Below, in pieces: positions 1 through 6,968 of a DNA stretch of 23,875 nt. This DNA is from Pseudomonadota bacterium (lineage in GTDB: Bacteria > Pseudomonadota > Alphaproteobacteria > Sphingomonadales > Sphingomonadaceae), in the NCBI GenBank assembly GCA_023423775.1, contig JAFAEZ010000163.1, positions 1 through 23,875 on the forward strand. The letters are read 5' to 3'. The notes under the pieces are model-generated. The model was given only the letters and a program-made list of their open reading frames with translations, was not told where the DNA came from and made no database searches. The position numbers were made by a program, and so were the translations under genes. Every line of letters begins with the position of its first letter. Position 1 is the stretch's first letter.

Positions 1-1
1 G

Positions 2-37
2 GCCGTCGCCAAGTGGTTGAGTGAGGCGTCCCGATAG
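2..37 (+). CDS. otsB: Trehalose-6-phosphate phosphatase, C-terminal tail (partial)
   Basis: Only the last eleven codons are inside the window. They read AVAKWLSEASR and end in TAG at 35-37. The final G of that stop is the first base of the GTG start of the GH15 gene, so the two genes are translationally coupled. A short Val/Trp-Leu ending fits trehalose-6-phosphate phosphatases, and otsB next to a GH15 gene and otsA is a familiar arrangement in alphaproteobacteria. The name rests mainly on this context, because too little sequence is visible to show any HAD-family motif. The rest of the gene lies left of the window. Confidence 0.5.
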   Translation, partial: AVAKWLSEASR

Positions 38-1827
38 TGAAGTCCCTGTCCCTGTGGCCCATCGGCAATTGCCAGGTCAGCGCATTCGTCGACGAAGCCG
101 CCGGCTTCACCTGGGGCTGTGCGCCTCGCGTCGACGGCGATCCCCTGTTCTGCTCGCTGCTCGACCCCAAGGGTGAGACCGACATGCCGCGCGGCGAATG
201 GCGGATCACGCTCGACGACCAGGTGAGTTGCGAGCAGCGCTACCTTCGCAACACGCCGATCCTCGTCAGCCGCCTGACCGACAGCGAGGGCGGGGCGGTC
301 GAGATCTTCGATTTCTGTCCGCGCTTCGAGCGGTCGGGGCGGATGTACCGGCCGGTCGCCTTCGCGCGCATCGTCCGCCCGGTCGCCGGCGCGCCGCGCA
401 TCCGGGTGGCGCTCAACCCCGCCGTGGGGTGGGGCGCCAAGGATGCCGAGCGGACCAGCGGCACCAACCACATACGCTTCCTGCTGAAGCCCCAGCCGCT
501 GCGCCTCACCACCGACGCGCCGGTCGGCCATATCGTCGAAGGGCGCAGCTTCCGGCTGGAGAAGTCGCTGCACTTCTTCCTCGGCCCGGACGAACCGTTC
601 GTCGGCAATGTCGGCCATACGCTGGCGACGATGCTCCACCAGACTTCGGACCACTGGCGGGAATGGGTGCGCGGGCTCGCGATTCCGCTCGAATGGCAGA
701 AGGTGGTGATCCGCGCCGCGATCACGCTGAAGCTCTGCCAGCACGAGGAGACCGGCGCGATCGTCGCCGCGCTCACCACCTCGATCCCGGAGGCGCCGGG
801 CAGCGGGCGCAACTGGGACTATCGCTATTGCTGGATCCGCGACGCTTATTACACGGTGCAGGCGCTGAACCGCCTGGGCGCGCTCGACGTGCTCGAAGGC
901 TATCTCGGCTATCTGCGCAACATCGTCGACGAGGCCAAGGGCGGGCATATCCAGCCGCTCTACGGAGTGTCCGGCGAGGCGAAGCTGGAGGAGGGCGAGG
1001 CCGAGCATCTTGCCGGCTATCGCGGCATGGGGCCGGTCCGGGTCGGCAATGCCGCCTACCACCAGGTGCAGCACGATGCCTATGGGCAAATCATCCTCTC
1101 GAACGCGCAGGCCTTTTTCGACCAGCGTCTGTTCCGCCAGGCCACGGCCGACGATTTCGCGGCGCTCGAGCGGGTCGGCGAGCGCGCTTGGGCGATGCAC
1201 GATCAGCCCGACGCCGGCCTTTGGGAATTCCGGACCCGCACCTCGGTCCATACCTACTCGTCGGTGATGAGCTGGGCGGCCTGCGACCGGCTCGCCCATG
1301 CCGCGCTAGCGGTCGGACTCGAGGACCGTGCCGCGCTCTGGCGCGAGCGTGCCGAGAAGGTGCGCGCGCGGATCGAGCAGGAGGCCTGGTACGAGCCCGA
1401 GCAACGCTTCGCCGCGACCTTCGGCGGCCACGAGCTCGACGCCAGCCTGCTCCAGCTGGTCGACATGCGCTTCCTCGATCCCGCCGACCCGCGCTTCCTC
1501 GCCACCTTCACCGCGGTCGAGCGCGAGTTGCGCAAGGGCGAGCACATGCTGCGCTACGCCGACGAGGACGATTTCGGCCTGCCAGAGACGGCGTTCAATT
1601 TCTGCACCTTCTGGCTGATCGAGGCACTCCATCTCGTCGGGCGCACCGAGGAGGCGCGCGAGCTCTACGAGTCGATGCTCGAGCGCCTGACCCCCGCCGG
1701 CCTGCTCTCCGAGGATACCGACTTCGTCACCGGCGAACTTTGGGGCAACTATCCGCAAACCTATTCATTGGTCGGTTTGATCAACTGTGCCGTCCTGCTG
1801 TCCAAGCCGTGGAGCTCCGTCCGTTGA
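37..1827 (+). CDS. Glycoside hydrolase family 15 (glucoamylase/trehalase-like)
   Basis: A 596-residue protein that should hydrolyse terminal alpha-glucosidic bonds; in this setting the substrate may be trehalose or a short alpha-glucan. Family GH15 is shown by the block RNWDYRYCWIRDA (residues 258-270), LWEFRT (395-400) with the likely general-acid Glu397, the likely base Glu517 in PETAFNFCTFWL, and a C-terminal GNYPQTYS. An N-terminal beta-sandwich precedes the (alpha/alpha)6 barrel. There is no signal peptide, so it is cytoplasmic. The GTG start at 37 overlaps the previous stop and has GAGG about ten bases upstream. The gene sits between otsB and otsA, with its TGA overlapping the otsA TTG start. 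Family members include trehalases and glucoamylases, and sequence alone does not decide which this is. Confidence 0.88.
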   Translation: MKSLSLWPIGNCQVSAFVDEAAGFTWGCAPRVDGDPLFCSLLDPKGETDMPRGEWRITLDDQVSCEQRYLRNTPILVSRLTDSEGGAVEIFDFCPRFERSGRMYRPVAFARIVRPVAGAPRIRVALNPAVGWGAKDAERTSGTNHIRFLLKPQPLRLTTDAPVGHIVEGRSFRLEKSLHFFLGPDEPFVGNVGHTLATMLHQTSDHWREWVRGLAIPLEWQKVVIRAAITLKLCQHEETGAIVAALTTSIPEAPGSGRNWDYRYCWIRDAYYTVQALNRLGALDVLEGYLGYLRNIVDEAKGGHIQPLYGVSGEAKLEEGEAEHLAGYRGMGPVRVGNAAYHQVQHDAYGQIILSNAQAFFDQRLFRQATADDFAALERVGERAWAMHDQPDAGLWEFRTRTSVHTYSSVMSWAACDRLAHAALAVGLEDRAALWRERAEKVRARIEQEAWYEPEQRFAATFGGHELDASLLQLVDMRFLDPADPRFLATFTAVERELRKGEHMLRYADEDDFGLPETAFNFCTFWLIEALHLVGRTEEARELYESMLERLTPAGLLSEDTDFVTGELWGNYPQTYSLVGLINCAVLLSKPWSSVR

Positions 1828-3227
1828 GCCGCCTGATCGTCATCTCCAACCGGGTCTCGGCGCCAACCCCCAATGGCGGGGCGGGGGCGCAGGGCGGGCT
1901 GTCGGTCGCGCTGGCGGCGGCGCTGAGGGAATATCGCGGCCTGTGGTTCGGCTGGTCCGGCCAGAAGACCGAGGAGTTTACCGGCCATATCGACCTGCAG
2001 CGGCACGAGGGCGTCACCACCGCGACGATCGACCTCGAGGAGCAGGACGTCGACGAATATTATAATGGCTACGCCAACCGCACCCTGTGGCCGCTCCTCC
2101 ATTACCGGATCGACCTCGCCGAGTATGACCGCAGCTTCGGCAGCGGCTATGAGAGGGTCAACGAGCGTTTCGCCGATACGGTCGCGCCTTTGATCGAGCC
2201 CGACGACCTGGTCTGGGTCCACGATTACCATCTCATACCTTTGGGCGCGCAGCTTCGCGAGCGCGGCCTGCGCAACCGGATGGGCTTCTTCCTCCACGTC
2301 CCCTGGCCGCCGTCGCGGCTGCTGGTGTCGCTGCCCTTCCACGAGGGGCTGGTGCTGTCGATGCTCGCTTATGACGTGATCGGCTTCCAGACCGAGGAGT
2401 GGCTCGAGAGCTTCCGCCATTATGTCGAGCGCGAGCTCGGCGGCCATTGCGACGCGGACGGCATGATCCATGTCGGCGACCGCTCGGTCCACGCTGCGGC
2501 CTACCCGATCGGGATCGACTACAAGGAGTTCATGGCCGCGGCCGAGAGCGACACGGCGCGCAGCCAGTTCGAGCGGCTGCGCAGCTCGGTGGAGGACAAG
2601 AAGACCATCATCGGCGTAGACCGGCTCGATTATTCCAAGGGGCTGGAGGAGCGCTTCCTCGGCTATCGCCGCTTCCTCGAGGAGCATGACGACTGGCGCG
2701 GCCGGGTCACCTTGCTGCAGATCGCGCCCCCCTCGCGCGGCGAAGTCGCGACCTATCAGGAGATACGCGAGGGGCTCGACGAATTGTCGGGCCGGATCAA
2801 TGGCGAGTTCGCCGACGTCGACTGGGTGCCGATCCGCTACGTCAACCAGGGTTATGCGCGCGAGGAACTGGCAGGTTATTACCGCGCCGCTCAGGTCGCT
2901 TTGATCACGCCCTTGCGCGACGGCATGAACCTCGTCGCCAAGGAGTATGTCGCGGCGCAGGACCCGGAGGATCCGGGCGTACTCATTCTCTCGCGTTTCG
3001 CCGGGGCGGCGCTGCAGCTCAAGGACGCCGTTCTGGTCAATCCTTATTCCAAGGAAGAGATTAGCGACGCCATCCACCGCGCGCTGAACATGCCGCGCGA
3101 GGAGCGCGTGCGCCGCTGGCAGAGCCTGATCCAGAGCGTCCGCGACGAGGACGTCGTCGCCTGGCGCCACGCCTTCGTCAGCGCGCTCGAAGGCGCCGGG
3201 CCCTCGCGGAAGAAGGCGGCGAGCTAG
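1824..3227 (+). CDS. otsA: Alpha,alpha-trehalose-phosphate synthase (UDP- or ADP-glucose)
   Basis: Makes trehalose 6-phosphate from a nucleotide-activated glucose and glucose 6-phosphate, the first step of the OtsA/OtsB route in the cytoplasm. The 467-residue product matches GT20 along its length: SRLIVISNRVS at the start, a GGLSVAL loop, LWFGWSG, HDYHL, RLDYSKGL, and RDGMNLVAKEYVAAQ near the C-terminus. I chose the TTG at 1824 because it gives the canonical MSRL start and overlaps the GH15 stop as TTGA. A GTG at 1809 would add five residues. The open frame continues far upstream of 1824, but that part is only a shadow of the GH15 gene. Trehalose synthesis genes are often part of the general stress response; the operon promoter is outside the window. 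Confidence 0.95.
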   Translation: MSRLIVISNRVSAPTPNGGAGAQGGLSVALAAALREYRGLWFGWSGQKTEEFTGHIDLQRHEGVTTATIDLEEQDVDEYYNGYANRTLWPLLHYRIDLAEYDRSFGSGYERVNERFADTVAPLIEPDDLVWVHDYHLIPLGAQLRERGLRNRMGFFLHVPWPPSRLLVSLPFHEGLVLSMLAYDVIGFQTEEWLESFRHYVERELGGHCDADGMIHVGDRSVHAAAYPIGIDYKEFMAAAESDTARSQFERLRSSVEDKKTIIGVDRLDYSKGLEERFLGYRRFLEEHDDWRGRVTLLQIAPPSRGEVATYQEIREGLDELSGRINGEFADVDWVPIRYVNQGYAREELAGYYRAAQVALITPLRDGMNLVAKEYVAAQDPEDPGVLILSRFAGAALQLKDAVLVNPYSKEEISDAIHRALNMPREERVRRWQSLIQSVRDEDVVAWRHAFVSALEGAGPSRKKAAS

Positions 3228-3251
3228 CGGCGGCTACAGGCCGAGCGCCGC
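3227..3251 (+). terminator. Weak hairpin after otsA
   Basis: GCGGCG at 3227-3232 pairs with CGCCGC at 3246-3251 directly after the otsA stop codon. The following bases (GGTCAATTAA) are only mildly T-rich, so this is at best a weak terminator for the trehalose operon. Confidence 0.3.
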
Positions 3252-3324
3252 GGTCAATTAAGTCAGCCCCGTCAAGAGTTTGCGGCAGACTCCCATCCCG
3301 GCGAGCCGAAATGCGCGGGCCGCA

Positions 3325-3350
3325 GGAACGGAGGCGGACGCCATAGTGTT
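3325..3350 (+). promoter_or_regulatory. EcfG-like general stress promoter
   Basis: GGAAC at 3325-3329, seventeen bases, then TGTT at 3347-3350. The alphaproteobacterial EcfG sigma-factor consensus is GGAAC-N16/17-CGTT, so this site has one mismatch in the -10 element. It lies 36 bases upstream of the ATG of a general-stress-type protein, which supports function. Confidence 0.55.
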
Positions 3351-3385
3351 GAGGTCCCGGGCGGGCAGACACGACGGGAGAGTTT

Positions 3386-3919
3386 ATGAACGACAATATC
3401 GTATCCGCAGTTTTCGACAGCCACGCCGAAGCCGAGACCGCCGTGCGCGAACTGCGCCAGGCGGGCGTCCGCGACAGCGCTCTTTCCGTGATCGCCCAGC
3501 ATGGCGGCAGGACCACCACGACCGATGGTGCCGGCTCCACGCATGACGATACGGGCGGTCTCGTAAAAGGCGCTCTCGGCGGCGCGGGCGTCGGCGCCCT
3601 GCTCGGCATTGCCGCGCTTGCCATCCCCGGTGTCGGCCCCCTGGCCGCGGCGGGCGCGATCGCCGCATCGGCCATTCCCGAAGGCGCCGCAATTGGCGCC
3701 GCGGCTGGCGCGCTGACCGGCGGCCTCGCTGGCCTGCTCACCAAGCATGGCGTGAGCGACGAGGATGCGCGCTACTATGAGGACCGCATCAATCAGGGCG
3801 GCGTGTTCGTGTCGGTAGATACGCGCGATGCCGGGATCGGATCGGAACAGGCGCGCGAGATCCTCTACCGCTATGGCGGCCACAGCGCGAGCCGGTCGAA
3901 GATGACTTCGACGATCTAA
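3386..3919 (+). CDS. General stress protein 17M/YflT-like protein
   Basis: A 177-residue protein of the YflT/general stress 17M-like type. Its N-terminus has the typical VFDSHAEAETAVREL pattern, a small alpha/beta fold (about residues 5-35) that recurs in stress-induced proteins. Residues about 55-118 form a very Gly/Ala-rich hydrophobic segment resembling a glycine-zipper hairpin, so it may associate with membranes. A polar C-terminal part carries YYEDRINQGGVFVSVDTRD. The ATG at 3386 is preceded by GGGAGAG at the right distance. An EcfG-like promoter lies just upstream and a strong hairpin just downstream, so it is probably transcribed alone as part of the general stress response. The biochemical role of the family is not established. 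Confidence 0.75.
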   Translation: MNDNIVSAVFDSHAEAETAVRELRQAGVRDSALSVIAQHGGRTTTTDGAGSTHDDTGGLVKGALGGAGVGALLGIAALAIPGVGPLAAAGAIAASAIPEGAAIGAAAGALTGGLAGLLTKHGVSDEDARYYEDRINQGGVFVSVDTRDAGIGSEQAREILYRYGGHSASRSKMTSTI

Positions 3920-3946
3920 CGCCCCAGGCAAGTAGCCCGTCAACAG

Positions 3947-3980
3947 AGAGGCGCCTTGGGTCCGGGACCCGGGCGCCTCT
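3947..3980. terminator. Strong bidirectional hairpin between convergent genes
   Basis: AGAGGCGCC (3947-3955) pairs perfectly with GGCGCCTCT (3972-3980). The loop contains a second inverted repeat, GGGTCC/GGACCC (3958-3963 and 3965-3970), so the whole element can extend into one long hairpin. On the plus strand it is followed by TCATTTT. It lies between the stress gene and the oppositely oriented oxygenase gene and could end both transcripts. Confidence 0.75.
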
Positions 3981-3988
3981 TCATTTTG

Positions 3989-5173
3989 CTAGGCCTCTGC
4001 GTCCGGTACCACGTCGAAGGCGAAGCTGATCCGATAGTCGTCAGCACCACTCGGGATGGTGCGGTGCGAGTAATGAGACGGAGCGAGCAGCAACGTGCCC
4101 TCTTGGGGGGCATGACGCCAAGTGGAGATCAGGCCGGGCCGCGCGCGGGCGACCGGCCGCGGCGGTCCGAACTCGATGCAACCGGGGCCTTCACCGTCCG
4201 CCGAGACGCCGCGCGGCACGCGCACATAATAGACGCCGCTCAGCCAGCCGCCGCGGTGGATGTGCCATTCTTCATGGTCGCTGCGGCGCTGTATCAGGCC
4301 CCAAGCCCTCAAACGCGCGGCGGCCGGCCGCGCGGCGCGCCAGGGATCGAAGGGGCCGGCGGGCGGGGCGGTATAATCCTCGACCAGCTGCTGCAGGATT
4401 CCCAACAGGGCGCGCATCATATCGGGCCGGCGGCCCGCAAACAAAGCTTCGACCCGGCTGCTGCCACGATTGGCCTCCTCGCGCGGGTCGAACTCGCTCA
4501 GCCGGTGAGGATTGCCAAGAATGTCCTCGGCCACAGCGGCGTTGAAGGCGGCGATGTCCGGGAAAGAGTCGGGGACCGGCAAAGGCATTTCGGCGACGCG
4601 GGTGCGATCGAACAGCAAGGCACGTGCGCGGTCGGCGTCACCGGCCAGGGCCGCCGCGACACCCCAGTCGTAGAAAAGCTGGGCATGGGCGACACCGCGT
4701 GCGGCCAGCCCGTCGCAGACTGCCAGCATTTCTGCGCCGCGGCCCGCCCGGCGCAGCAACCGGCATAGTTTGCGGCAGGCATGGCGGTGATGCAGGTCCT
4801 GATCGAGCACCGCGCGATAGGTGCGTTCGGCCTCATCGGTCCGGCCTAAGGCGTCCAGCGCGAGGCCGTGCTGATACAAAGCGTGGGTGTCGCCCGGGGC
4901 AGCGCCGATCGCGAGCGCTTCATCATGCCGGCCGAGCGCGTTGCGGCAGCGCGCCAGTCGCGGCCGCAGCCCCGGCAAAGCGGGGTCGACGCGGAATGCA
5001 GCCTCGAGATCGGAAGCGGCGGCAGCAAAATCGAAGCGGTCGAGGCTGAGGTCGGCCCGCTTCAATCGCAGGATCGGATTATCCGGGCTGGCGGCAATCG
5101 CCTGCTCGAGCAGGGATCCCGCCACCGCAGGCGCGGCGACATTGTCCCCCACCGGCGGGCGCCAGCGGATCAT
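3989..5173 (-). CDS. TPR protein with C-terminal putative 2OG-Fe(II) oxygenase domain
   Basis: A 394-residue cytoplasmic protein. Roughly residues 10-200 are Ala/Leu/Asp-rich helical repeats of TPR type (for example ALYQHGLALDALGRTDEAER). The last 120 residues match the putative 2OG-Fe(II) oxygenase family common in sphingomonads: HIHRGGWLSGVYYV (from about residue 304), CIEFGPP, APSHYSHRTIP (His about 370) and YRISFAFDV (Arg about 381, likely 2-oxoglutarate contact). The first His cluster and the His of SHRT are candidate iron ligands; a clean HxD motif is not evident. I prefer the ATG at 5173, ten bases after the stop of the upstream peptide; an ATG at 5203 inside that peptide would add ten residues. 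It follows two small peptide genes on the same strand, whose products are plausible substrates. The TPR region would suit peptide or protein recognition. No substrate is known. Confidence 0.8.
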   Translation of the reverse strand: MIRWRPPVGDNVAAPAVAGSLLEQAIAASPDNPILRLKRADLSLDRFDFAAAASDLEAAFRVDPALPGLRPRLARCRNALGRHDEALAIGAAPGDTHALYQHGLALDALGRTDEAERTYRAVLDQDLHHRHACRKLCRLLRRAGRGAEMLAVCDGLAARGVAHAQLFYDWGVAAALAGDADRARALLFDRTRVAEMPLPVPDSFPDIAAFNAAVAEDILGNPHRLSEFDPREEANRGSSRVEALFAGRRPDMMRALLGILQQLVEDYTAPPAGPFDPWRAARPAAARLRAWGLIQRRSDHEEWHIHRGGWLSGVYYVRVPRGVSADGEGPGCIEFGPPRPVARARPGLISTWRHAPQEGTLLLAPSHYSHRTIPSGADDYRISFAFDVVPDAEA

Positions 5174-5183
5174 CGGCGTCCGG

Positions 5184-5336
5184 TCAGGACATACCTTCGG
5201 CATCGATCGAGCCGGCCACGCCGAACTCGGCTGCGCTCGCCGTCAGGATGCGCATTTCGGGCGCAACCCAAGGCTGCCTATCGAGCGCCGCCGGTTCAGC
5301 GGGGCTCTGGTTCGGGGCGATGTCGTCTGGTCCCAT
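5184..5336 (-). CDS. Short peptide A, paralogue of peptide B
   Basis: A 50-residue acidic peptide not recognised from any named family. It starts MGPDDIAP, has a central QPWVAPEMR-x-L-T-A-S segment, and ends with a Gly-rich tail containing Asp45, Glu47 and a terminal Ser. It is about 58% identical (29 of 50 positions by hand alignment) to peptide B encoded 176 bases upstream, with the conserved parts being the first eight residues, the Trp-x-Ala-Pro-Glu block, Ala-Ser-x-Ala-Glu-x-Gly, and the Asp-x-x-Gly-x-Ser end. A strong GGAGGAG Shine-Dalgarno sequence (5345-5351) precedes the ATG at 5336. Its stop lies ten bases before the preferred start of the oxygenase, so the two are probably cotranscribed. 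The Trp-x-x-Pro block recalls leader segments of some RiPP precursors; a precursor or substrate role is inference. Confidence 0.7.
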   Translation of the reverse strand: MGPDDIAPNQSPAEPAALDRQPWVAPEMRILTASAAEFGVAGSIDAEGMS

Positions 5337-5344
5337 CTCGATCA

Positions 5345-5374
5345 CTCCTCCAAGCAACACGCACTGTTAACCCG
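5345..5374 (-). promoter_or_regulatory. Conserved leader of peptide A
   Basis: On the minus strand CGGGTTA (5368-5374) lies exactly 16 bases upstream of GGAGGAG (5345-5351). The same two blocks at the same spacing precede peptide B (5672-5701). The repeated layout suggests a duplicated unit including promoter or leader elements. I could not fit a convincing sigma-70 pair. Confidence 0.4.
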
Positions 5375-5512
5375 GCGGTGGGTCAATGGGAAGTAGGTCG
5401 CGCAACGAGGCTATTCTCGCGGGAGACCGACGCTCGCGTCCGGTGTGCCAGTGCCACGGCCGGCGCAGCGACCTCGTCCCCTGTCGCACTCCAGCGGGTG
5501 AATGGTGTCGGG

Positions 5513-5662
5513 TCAGGAGCTGCCGTCGATATCGGGCAGCCCGCCGCCACCCAATTCGGCCCCGCTCGCAGAAAGCGTTCGCAGTTCGGGCGCGATCCAG
5601 GGCTGCGGATCGATTGCCCCCTCAGCGCGGCTGGGCGGCGGCGCGACGTCGTCTGGTCCCAT
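5513..5662 (-). CDS. Short peptide B, paralogue of peptide A
   Basis: A 49-residue peptide that starts MGPDDVAP, carries QPWIAPELR-x-L-S-A-S-G-A-E, then a GGGG stretch, and ends in an Asp-Ile-Asp-Gly-Ser-Ser tail. Conservation with peptide A keeps the reading frame and the motif residues while third codon positions and linker residues vary, which supports real coding. The ATG at 5662 follows the same GGAGGAGTGATCGA leader found before peptide A. Here the Shine-Dalgarno lies inside a perfect 16-base palindrome. It is the first gene of the cassette after the thiolase terminator. No signal peptide or membrane segment is visible. Function unknown. Confidence 0.68.
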   Translation of the reverse strand: MGPDDVAPPPSRAEGAIDPQPWIAPELRTLSASGAELGGGGLPDIDGSS

Positions 5663-5670
5663 CGTCGATC

Positions 5671-5686
5671 ACTCCTCCGGAGGAGT
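5671..5686 (-). promoter_or_regulatory. Perfect palindrome covering the ribosome binding site of peptide B
   Basis: ACTCCTCCGGAGGAGT is a perfect 16-base palindrome whose minus-strand right half is the Shine-Dalgarno of peptide B. In RNA the left half could pair with the Shine-Dalgarno within a transcript or between transcripts. Peptide A has the same Shine-Dalgarno but lacks the complementary half. Confidence 0.45.
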
Positions 5687-5721
5687 GCAGAACCTAACCC
5701 GCGACAAGCATTAAGGAAAGG

Positions 5722-5736
5722 GCCGAGCGCCTCGGC
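5722..5736 (-). terminator. Probable terminator after the thiolase
   Basis: GCCGAG and CTCGGC form a six-pair stem with a three-base loop. Read on the minus strand it is followed by the pyrimidine-rich CCTTTCCTTAA. It lies 11 bases after the thiolase stop and before the peptide cassette. Confidence 0.5.
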
Positions 5737-5747
5737 ACGACCTCGCG

Positions 5748-6935
5748 CTAATCGACCAGTTCCACGGCCATCGCGGTCGCTTCGCCCCCGCCGATGCAGA
5801 GCGAGGCGATGCCGCGCTTGCCGCCGGTCCGCTCGAGCGCGGAGATCAGGGTGGCAAGGATGCGGGCGCCGCTGGCGCCGATCGGGTGGCCGAGCGCGGT
5901 CGCGCCGCCGTGGATGTTGACCTTCTCGTGCGGGATGCCGAGGTCGCGCATCGCGAACATGGTGACGCAGGCGAAGGCCTCGTTGATCTCGAACAGGTCG
6001 ACGTCGCCGACGCTCCAGCCGGTCTTGTCCAGCAGCCGCTCGATCGCGCCGATCGGTGCGGTGGTGAAGGCGGCGGGCGCACGGGCATGCGCGGTCTGGG
6101 CAACGATGCGTGCGACCGGCTTCAGGCCCTTTTCCGCGGCCGTCGAGGCGCGGGTCAGGACCAAAGCGGCGGCGCCGTCGCTGATCGACGAGGCGTTGGC
6201 GGCGGTGATCGTGCCGTCCTTGGCGAAGGCCGGCTTCAGGCCCGGAATCTTGGAGGCGTCGCCCTTGGCCGGCTGCTCGTCCTTGGCGACGGTCTCGGTG
6301 CCCTTGCGGGTCTTGACCTCGACCGCGACGATCTCGCGCTCGAACCAGCCTTCGTTCTGCGCCTTCTGGGCGCGGGCCAGCGACTCGATCGCATAATCGT
6401 CCTGGGCGCTGCGGGTGAGCTGATATTCCCCAGCGGTGGCTTCGGCGAACGTACCCATCGCCCGGCCCGGCTCATAGGCGTCCTCGAGGCCATCCAGCAT
6501 CATATGGTCGTAGACGGTGTCGTGGCCGATCCGGGCGCCGGCGCGGTGCTTCTTCATCAGGTAAGGCGCGTTCGACATCGACTCCATGCCGCCGGCGATG
6601 ATGATGTCGGCCGAGCCAGCGGCGAGGCTGTCGGCGGCCATCATCGCCGCCTTCATGCCCGAACCGCACATCTTGTTGATCGTCACCGCCTCGACCGACT
6701 GGGGCAGGCCGGCATAGAGCGCCGCCTGGCGCGCGGGCGCCTGGCCGAGGCCGGCGGGGAGGACGCAGCCCATGTAGATGCGATCCACCGCTTCGGGAGC
6801 GACGCCGGCGCGCTCGACGGCGGCCTTCACCGCCGTGGCGCCGAGATCGGTCGCGGTCGCTCCGGCGAGCGCGCCCTGGAAGCTGCCCATCGGCGTGCGA
6901 GCGTAGGAGAGGATGACGATCGGATCGGCGGTCAT
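5748..6935 (-). CDS. Acetyl-CoA C-acetyltransferase (thiolase)
   Basis: A 395-residue thiolase that condenses or cleaves acetoacetyl-CoA/acetyl-CoA in the cytoplasm. The nucleophilic Cys is in NKMCGSGMKA (about residue 89), the His in HGGATALGHPIGASG, and the second catalytic Cys in CIGGGEATA near the C-terminus. Length is normal for the family (about 390-395). The ATG at 6935 is followed by the usual strand-1 pattern PIVILSYARTPMGSF. It is preceded on the same strand by the LysR gene and lies beside a divergent leucine-catabolism operon, so it likely converts acetoacetyl-CoA from that route into acetyl-CoA. A role in polyhydroxybutyrate synthesis (phaA) cannot be excluded, but no phaB or phaC gene is near. 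Confidence 0.92.
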   Translation of the reverse strand: MTADPIVILSYARTPMGSFQGALAGATATDLGATAVKAAVERAGVAPEAVDRIYMGCVLPAGLGQAPARQAALYAGLPQSVEAVTINKMCGSGMKAAMMAADSLAAGSADIIIAGGMESMSNAPYLMKKHRAGARIGHDTVYDHMMLDGLEDAYEPGRAMGTFAEATAGEYQLTRSAQDDYAIESLARAQKAQNEGWFEREIVAVEVKTRKGTETVAKDEQPAKGDASKIPGLKPAFAKDGTITAANASSISDGAAALVLTRASTAAEKGLKPVARIVAQTAHARAPAAFTTAPIGAIERLLDKTGWSVGDVDLFEINEAFACVTMFAMRDLGIPHEKVNIHGGATALGHPIGASGARILATLISALERTGGKRGIASLCIGGGEATAMAVELVD

Positions 6936-6968
6936 GGGTCGTGTCCTTCGAGAAAATGTGCCTGCGAT

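Noticed and set aside
198..1823. Long N-terminal extension of otsA
   Set aside because: The open frame before 1824 is Arg/Pro/Ala-rich nonsense overlapping the GH15 gene; OtsA homology begins at SRLIVISN.
5337..5512. Third peptide paralogue between A and B
   Set aside because: No MGPDD-like start, Trp-x-x-Pro block or GGAGGAG leader is present in the gap on either strand.
5184..5662. Peptides A and B as lasso peptide precursors
   Set aside because: The Trp-x-x-Pro block is leader-like, but the near-invariant Thr before the core is missing, the tail after the possible ring Asp/Glu is too short, and there are no lasso B or C enzymes nearby.
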